Shown piece after piece: positions 6,875 to 8,844 of a stretch of DNA of 8,844 bases. Below the pieces are notes generated by a model. The model saw only the letters and a program-made list of their open reading frames with translations. It ran no database searches and was not told where the DNA came from. Source of the stretch: an uncultured Traorella sp. (GTDB taxonomy: Bacteria; Bacillota_I; Bacilli_A; Erysipelotrichales; Erysipelotrichaceae); contig CAMEUL010000051.1 in assembly GCA_945938205.1 (NCBI GenBank), positions 1 to 8,844 on the forward strand. Reading direction: 5' to 3'. How positions within the stretch are numbered: position 1 is the first letter of the stretch; every line of letters starts with the position of its first letter. The position numbers and the translations under genes are program-made.

Positions 6875-6908
6875 TTGACAAGCAAATATAGGAAATTTCA
6901 TTTATAAT
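6875..6908 (+). promoter_or_regulatory. Candidate promoter of the phospho-beta-glucosidase genes, with unusual spacing
   Basis: A perfect TATAAT (6903-6908) lies 22 bases after a perfect TTGACA (6875-6880), about five bases too far for normal sigma-A recognition. There is no TG extension, and no acceptable -35 box at 16-18 bases. The start would be near 6915, leaving a 22-base leader with the site GGGAGG (6920-6925), 11 bases from the ATG. A weak core promoter that needs an activator or DNA distortion would fit a sugar-inducible gene. Confidence 0.45.
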
Positions 6909-6949
6909 AAACTCGTACAGGGAGGATATTATAATCATGAAATTTCCTA
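6889..6949. repeat. Perfect 13-bp inverted repeat around the glucosidase promoter and start codon
   Basis: TAGGAAATTTCAT (6889-6901) is the exact reverse complement of ATGAAATTTCCTA (6937-6949). Each arm contains the 8-bp palindrome GAAATTTC, so each arm is also a dyad by itself. The centres are 47 bases apart and bracket the -10 box and the ribosome binding site. The second arm begins at the start codon. It may be a pair of repressor operators, or a hairpin in longer transcripts. Confidence 0.55.
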
Positions 6950-8418
6950 AAAATTTTTTATGGGGTGGCGCTACTGCTGCCAATCAGTATGAAGGAGGAT
7001 ATTTGGAAGGTGGAAAAGGAGTCAATACCAGTGATGTGTTAACTGCCGGAAGTCACACCGTACCTCGTCGCATTACCTGGAGAAATCCAGAAACAGGTGA
7101 AACCGGATTTACCGGTATGGGATCTGGAATGGAAATGAATTTTCCTGAAGGAGCCATCCCAGCTGTTTTAGACAACGAATACTATCCAAGTCATGTCGCA
7201 ACAGACTTCTATCATCATTTTAAGGAAGATATTGCGCTGATGGGAGAAATGGGATTTAAAACATTCCGTCTGAGTATGAACTGGGCACGTATTTTCCCAA
7301 ATGGGGATGATGAAATGCCAAATGAAGAAGGATTGAAATTCTATGATGAAGTGTTCGATGAATGTGCAAAATATGGCATTGAACCACTTGTTACACTGTC
7401 TCATTATGAAACACCACTCAATTTGTCGATCAAATATGGTGGATGGAAGAACCGTGCTTGCATCAAATTCTTTGAAAACTATGCGAAAACAGTTTTCAAA
7501 CACTATGAAGGAAAAGTAAAATATTGGCTGACTTTCAATGAAATCAACATGATGGAATTTGGTCCATTCATGGCAGGAGGTCTTACAGAAACAACTCCTC
7601 AGGCTAAGGCACAGGGGGCTCATAATCAGTTTGTCGCCAGTGCTCTTGCGGTAAAGGCAGCACATGAAATCAATCCTGAAATCAAGGTTGGACAGATGCT
7701 GGCTTATCAGCCAACGTATGCCTATACTTGTGATCCAAAAGATCAGCTGTTCGTCATGGAAGCCAGCAGAAAATCACTGTTCTACAGCGATGTGCAGACA
7801 GGTGGACACTATCCTGCTTACCGTTTAAAAGAATACGAACGTGCCGGAATCAAATTGGATGATACACCTGAAGATTATGAACTGCTTGAAAAATATTCAG
7901 CTGATTTCTTAAGCTTCAGCTGCTATGGATCTTCTACACAGACCACACATGAAGATGTACTTGGAACCGGTGGGAACCTGATGATGGGTGTCAAGAATCC
8001 ATATCTTGAAACTAATGCATGGGGATGGGCAACAGATCCAGCTTGTCTGCGTCTTGCTTTGAACCAACTATATGATCGTTATCACAAACCACTTTGGATC
8101 GTAGAAAACGGAATCGGATGGGATGACAAGAAAGAAGCCGATGGTAGTGTACACGACACTTACCGTATCGACTATCTGCGACAGAATATCGCATCGATGC
8201 GTGATGCCATCAATTTAGATGGAGTGGATCTGATGGGATACACGATGTGGGGATGCATCGACTTGGTATCTGCCGGAACCGGTGAAATGAAAAAACGTTA
8301 TGGATTTGTCTATGTAGATCGTGATGACCAGGGAAATGGAACTCTTGCAAGAAGTAAAAAAGATTCCTTTGAATGGTACAAAAAAGTCATTGCTTGTGAT
8401 GGCGAAAACTTAGACTAG
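6937..8418 (+). CDS. 6-phospho-beta-glucosidase, glycoside hydrolase family 1
   Basis: This 493-residue cytosolic GH1 enzyme would hydrolyse phosphorylated beta-glucosides (cellobiose-6-P or aryl-glucoside-6-P) to glucose-6-phosphate and an aglycone or sugar. The (beta/alpha)8 barrel starts with FPKNFLWGGATAANQYEGG (3-21). Catalytic and sugar-binding residues are visible: Q17, H156, N201, acid/base E202 in TFNEIN, nucleophile E390 in VENGIG, and W438. The phosphate-site signature of the 6-phospho class is present as S445, K453 and Y455 in the segment LVSAGTGEMKKRYGF. Compared with E. coli BglA it carries roughly 25-30 extra residues near 47-80, before YYPSH. The ATG at 6937 gives the family N-terminus. 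It is preceded by an RpiR regulator and followed nine bases later by a paralogue, so it forms an operon. The substrate would be delivered by a PTS not present in the window. Confidence 0.94.
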   Translation: MKFPKNFLWGGATAANQYEGGYLEGGKGVNTSDVLTAGSHTVPRRITWRNPETGETGFTGMGSGMEMNFPEGAIPAVLDNEYYPSHVATDFYHHFKEDIALMGEMGFKTFRLSMNWARIFPNGDDEMPNEEGLKFYDEVFDECAKYGIEPLVTLSHYETPLNLSIKYGGWKNRACIKFFENYAKTVFKHYEGKVKYWLTFNEINMMEFGPFMAGGLTETTPQAKAQGAHNQFVASALAVKAAHEINPEIKVGQMLAYQPTYAYTCDPKDQLFVMEASRKSLFYSDVQTGGHYPAYRLKEYERAGIKLDDTPEDYELLEKYSADFLSFSCYGSSTQTTHEDVLGTGGNLMMGVKNPYLETNAWGWATDPACLRLALNQLYDRYHKPLWIVENGIGWDDKKEADGSVHDTYRIDYLRQNIASMRDAINLDGVDLMGYTMWGCIDLVSAGTGEMKKRYGFVYVDRDDQGNGTLARSKKDSFEWYKKVIACDGENLD

Positions 8419-8427
8419 GAGGCCATT

Positions 8428-8844
8428 ATGTCAAAATTTCCAGAAGGATTTTTATGGGGTGGTGCCACCGCTGCCAATCAGTATGAAGGTGGATGGAATG
8501 AAGGCGGAAAGGGAGTAAGCTCTTCTGACTGCTGTACCAGAGGTTCGAGAATTCAGCCTCGTATGGTAACATACAAAACCAAAGAAGGAGAAATCCAGGC
8601 ACAGACCATGTTTGAACTGAATGCACCTGAAGGCGCTCAGTTTGGAAGCTTTGAAGGTTATGATTATCCTTCTCATGAAGCAAGCGATTTTTATCACAGA
8701 TATAAAGAAGATATTGCTTTGATGGGAGAAATGGGATATAAAACATTCCGTATGTCTATCAACTGGACAAGAATTTTCCCACTAGGATATGAAGAAGAAC
8801 CAAATGAAGCAGGTTTGAAATTCTATGACGATGTATTTGACGAA
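8428..8844 (+). CDS. Second 6-phospho-beta-glucosidase, GH1 (3' truncated by the window edge)
   Basis: The frame stays open from the ATG at 8428 to the last base, giving 139 residues of a protein likely to be about 480-490 long. The start reads KFPEGFLWGGATAANQYEGG (3-22). Further on come YPSHEASDFYH, KEDIALMGEMG and FRMSINWTRIFP, all typical of GH1 6-phospho-beta-glucosidases. By eye it matches the preceding enzyme at 26 of 32 residues near the start and 46 of 60 from YPSH onward, but very poorly between (about 34-80 in both). The ribosome binding site AGGAGG (8417-8422) overlaps the upstream stop codon TAG (8416-8418), so the two are co-transcribed and probably translationally coupled. The catalytic glutamates and the phosphate-site residues lie outside the window, so class and activity are inferred from the N-terminus and the paralogue. 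Confidence 0.9.
   Translation, partial: MSKFPEGFLWGGATAANQYEGGWNEGGKGVSSSDCCTRGSRIQPRMVTYKTKEGEIQAQTMFELNAPEGAQFGSFEGYDYPSHEASDFYHRYKEDIALMGEMGYKTFRMSINWTRIFPLGYEEEPNEAGLKFYDDVFDE

Noticed and set aside
6865..6880. Second copy of the TGTTCA dyad seen near the MATE promoter
   Set aside because: Only the left half matches; the right half reads TGACA and the symmetry is imperfect, so a chance match is more likely.
7168..7665. Long minus-strand open frame opposite the first glucosidase gene
   Set aside because: It is antisense to a clear GH1 coding region, has no ribosome binding site, and its translation resembles no family.
1..8844. Mobile, defence or CRISPR-type system
   Set aside because: No transposase, integrase, direct-repeat array, nuclease or toxin-like gene was found; every substantial frame fits a housekeeping, transport or sugar-use family.

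Overview
The window reads as a low-GC Firmicute, most likely a gut Erysipelotrichaceae or a nearby lineage. This is inferred from the AT-rich composition, GAGGTGA-type ribosome binding sites, sigma-A-like promoters, and proteins resembling Bacillus subtilis YxiN, YugG and YugH. No rRNA, tRNA, CRISPR array, insertion sequence, integrase, toxin-antitoxin pair or defence gene was seen. I find no clear new multi-gene system: the genes are recognisable families, and the interesting signals are mostly regulatory.

Layout, left to right. (1) Positions 2-1039 (+) hold the 3' part of a DbpA/YxiN-type DEAD-box RNA helicase. (2) Positions 1088-2446 and 2527-3858 (+) hold two MATE efflux transporters in tandem. 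Each has its own predicted promoter, and a compact hairpin terminator lies between them. (3) A bidirectional terminator at 3862-3885 closes this rightward block and also ends a leftward operon. (4) The leftward operon runs from about 5999 to 3884 with overlapping genes: an Lrp/AsnC regulator (AlaR/YugG-like), a PLP aminotransferase (AlaT/YugH-like) and a PEBP/YbhB-like protein. (5) A divergent intergenic region at 5987-6098 carries promoters for that operon and for an RpiR-family regulator (6099-6863, +). (6) A GH1 6-phospho-beta-glucosidase (6937-8418, +) follows, then the start of a second GH1 paralogue (8428 to the window edge), whose Shine-Dalgarno overlaps the first gene's stop codon.

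How the genes work together. The Lrp regulator probably senses an amino acid and controls the aminotransferase, as AlaR does for AlaT in B. subtilis; the PEBP protein is a translationally overlapped passenger of unknown role. The RpiR regulator probably controls the phospho-beta-glucosidase pair, which would hydrolyse beta-glucosides phosphorylated during PTS uptake. No PTS gene lies in the window, so it must be beyond the right edge or elsewhere. A perfect 13-bp inverted repeat brackets the first glucosidase's promoter and covers its start codon. It is the best candidate for an operator pair, or for an RNA hairpin that blocks translation of read-through transcripts.

Three start codons were moved downstream of the longest open frame (2527, 4336 and 6099), using ribosome binding sites, promoter positions and family N-termini. 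No gene-free stretch exceeds 300 bases.
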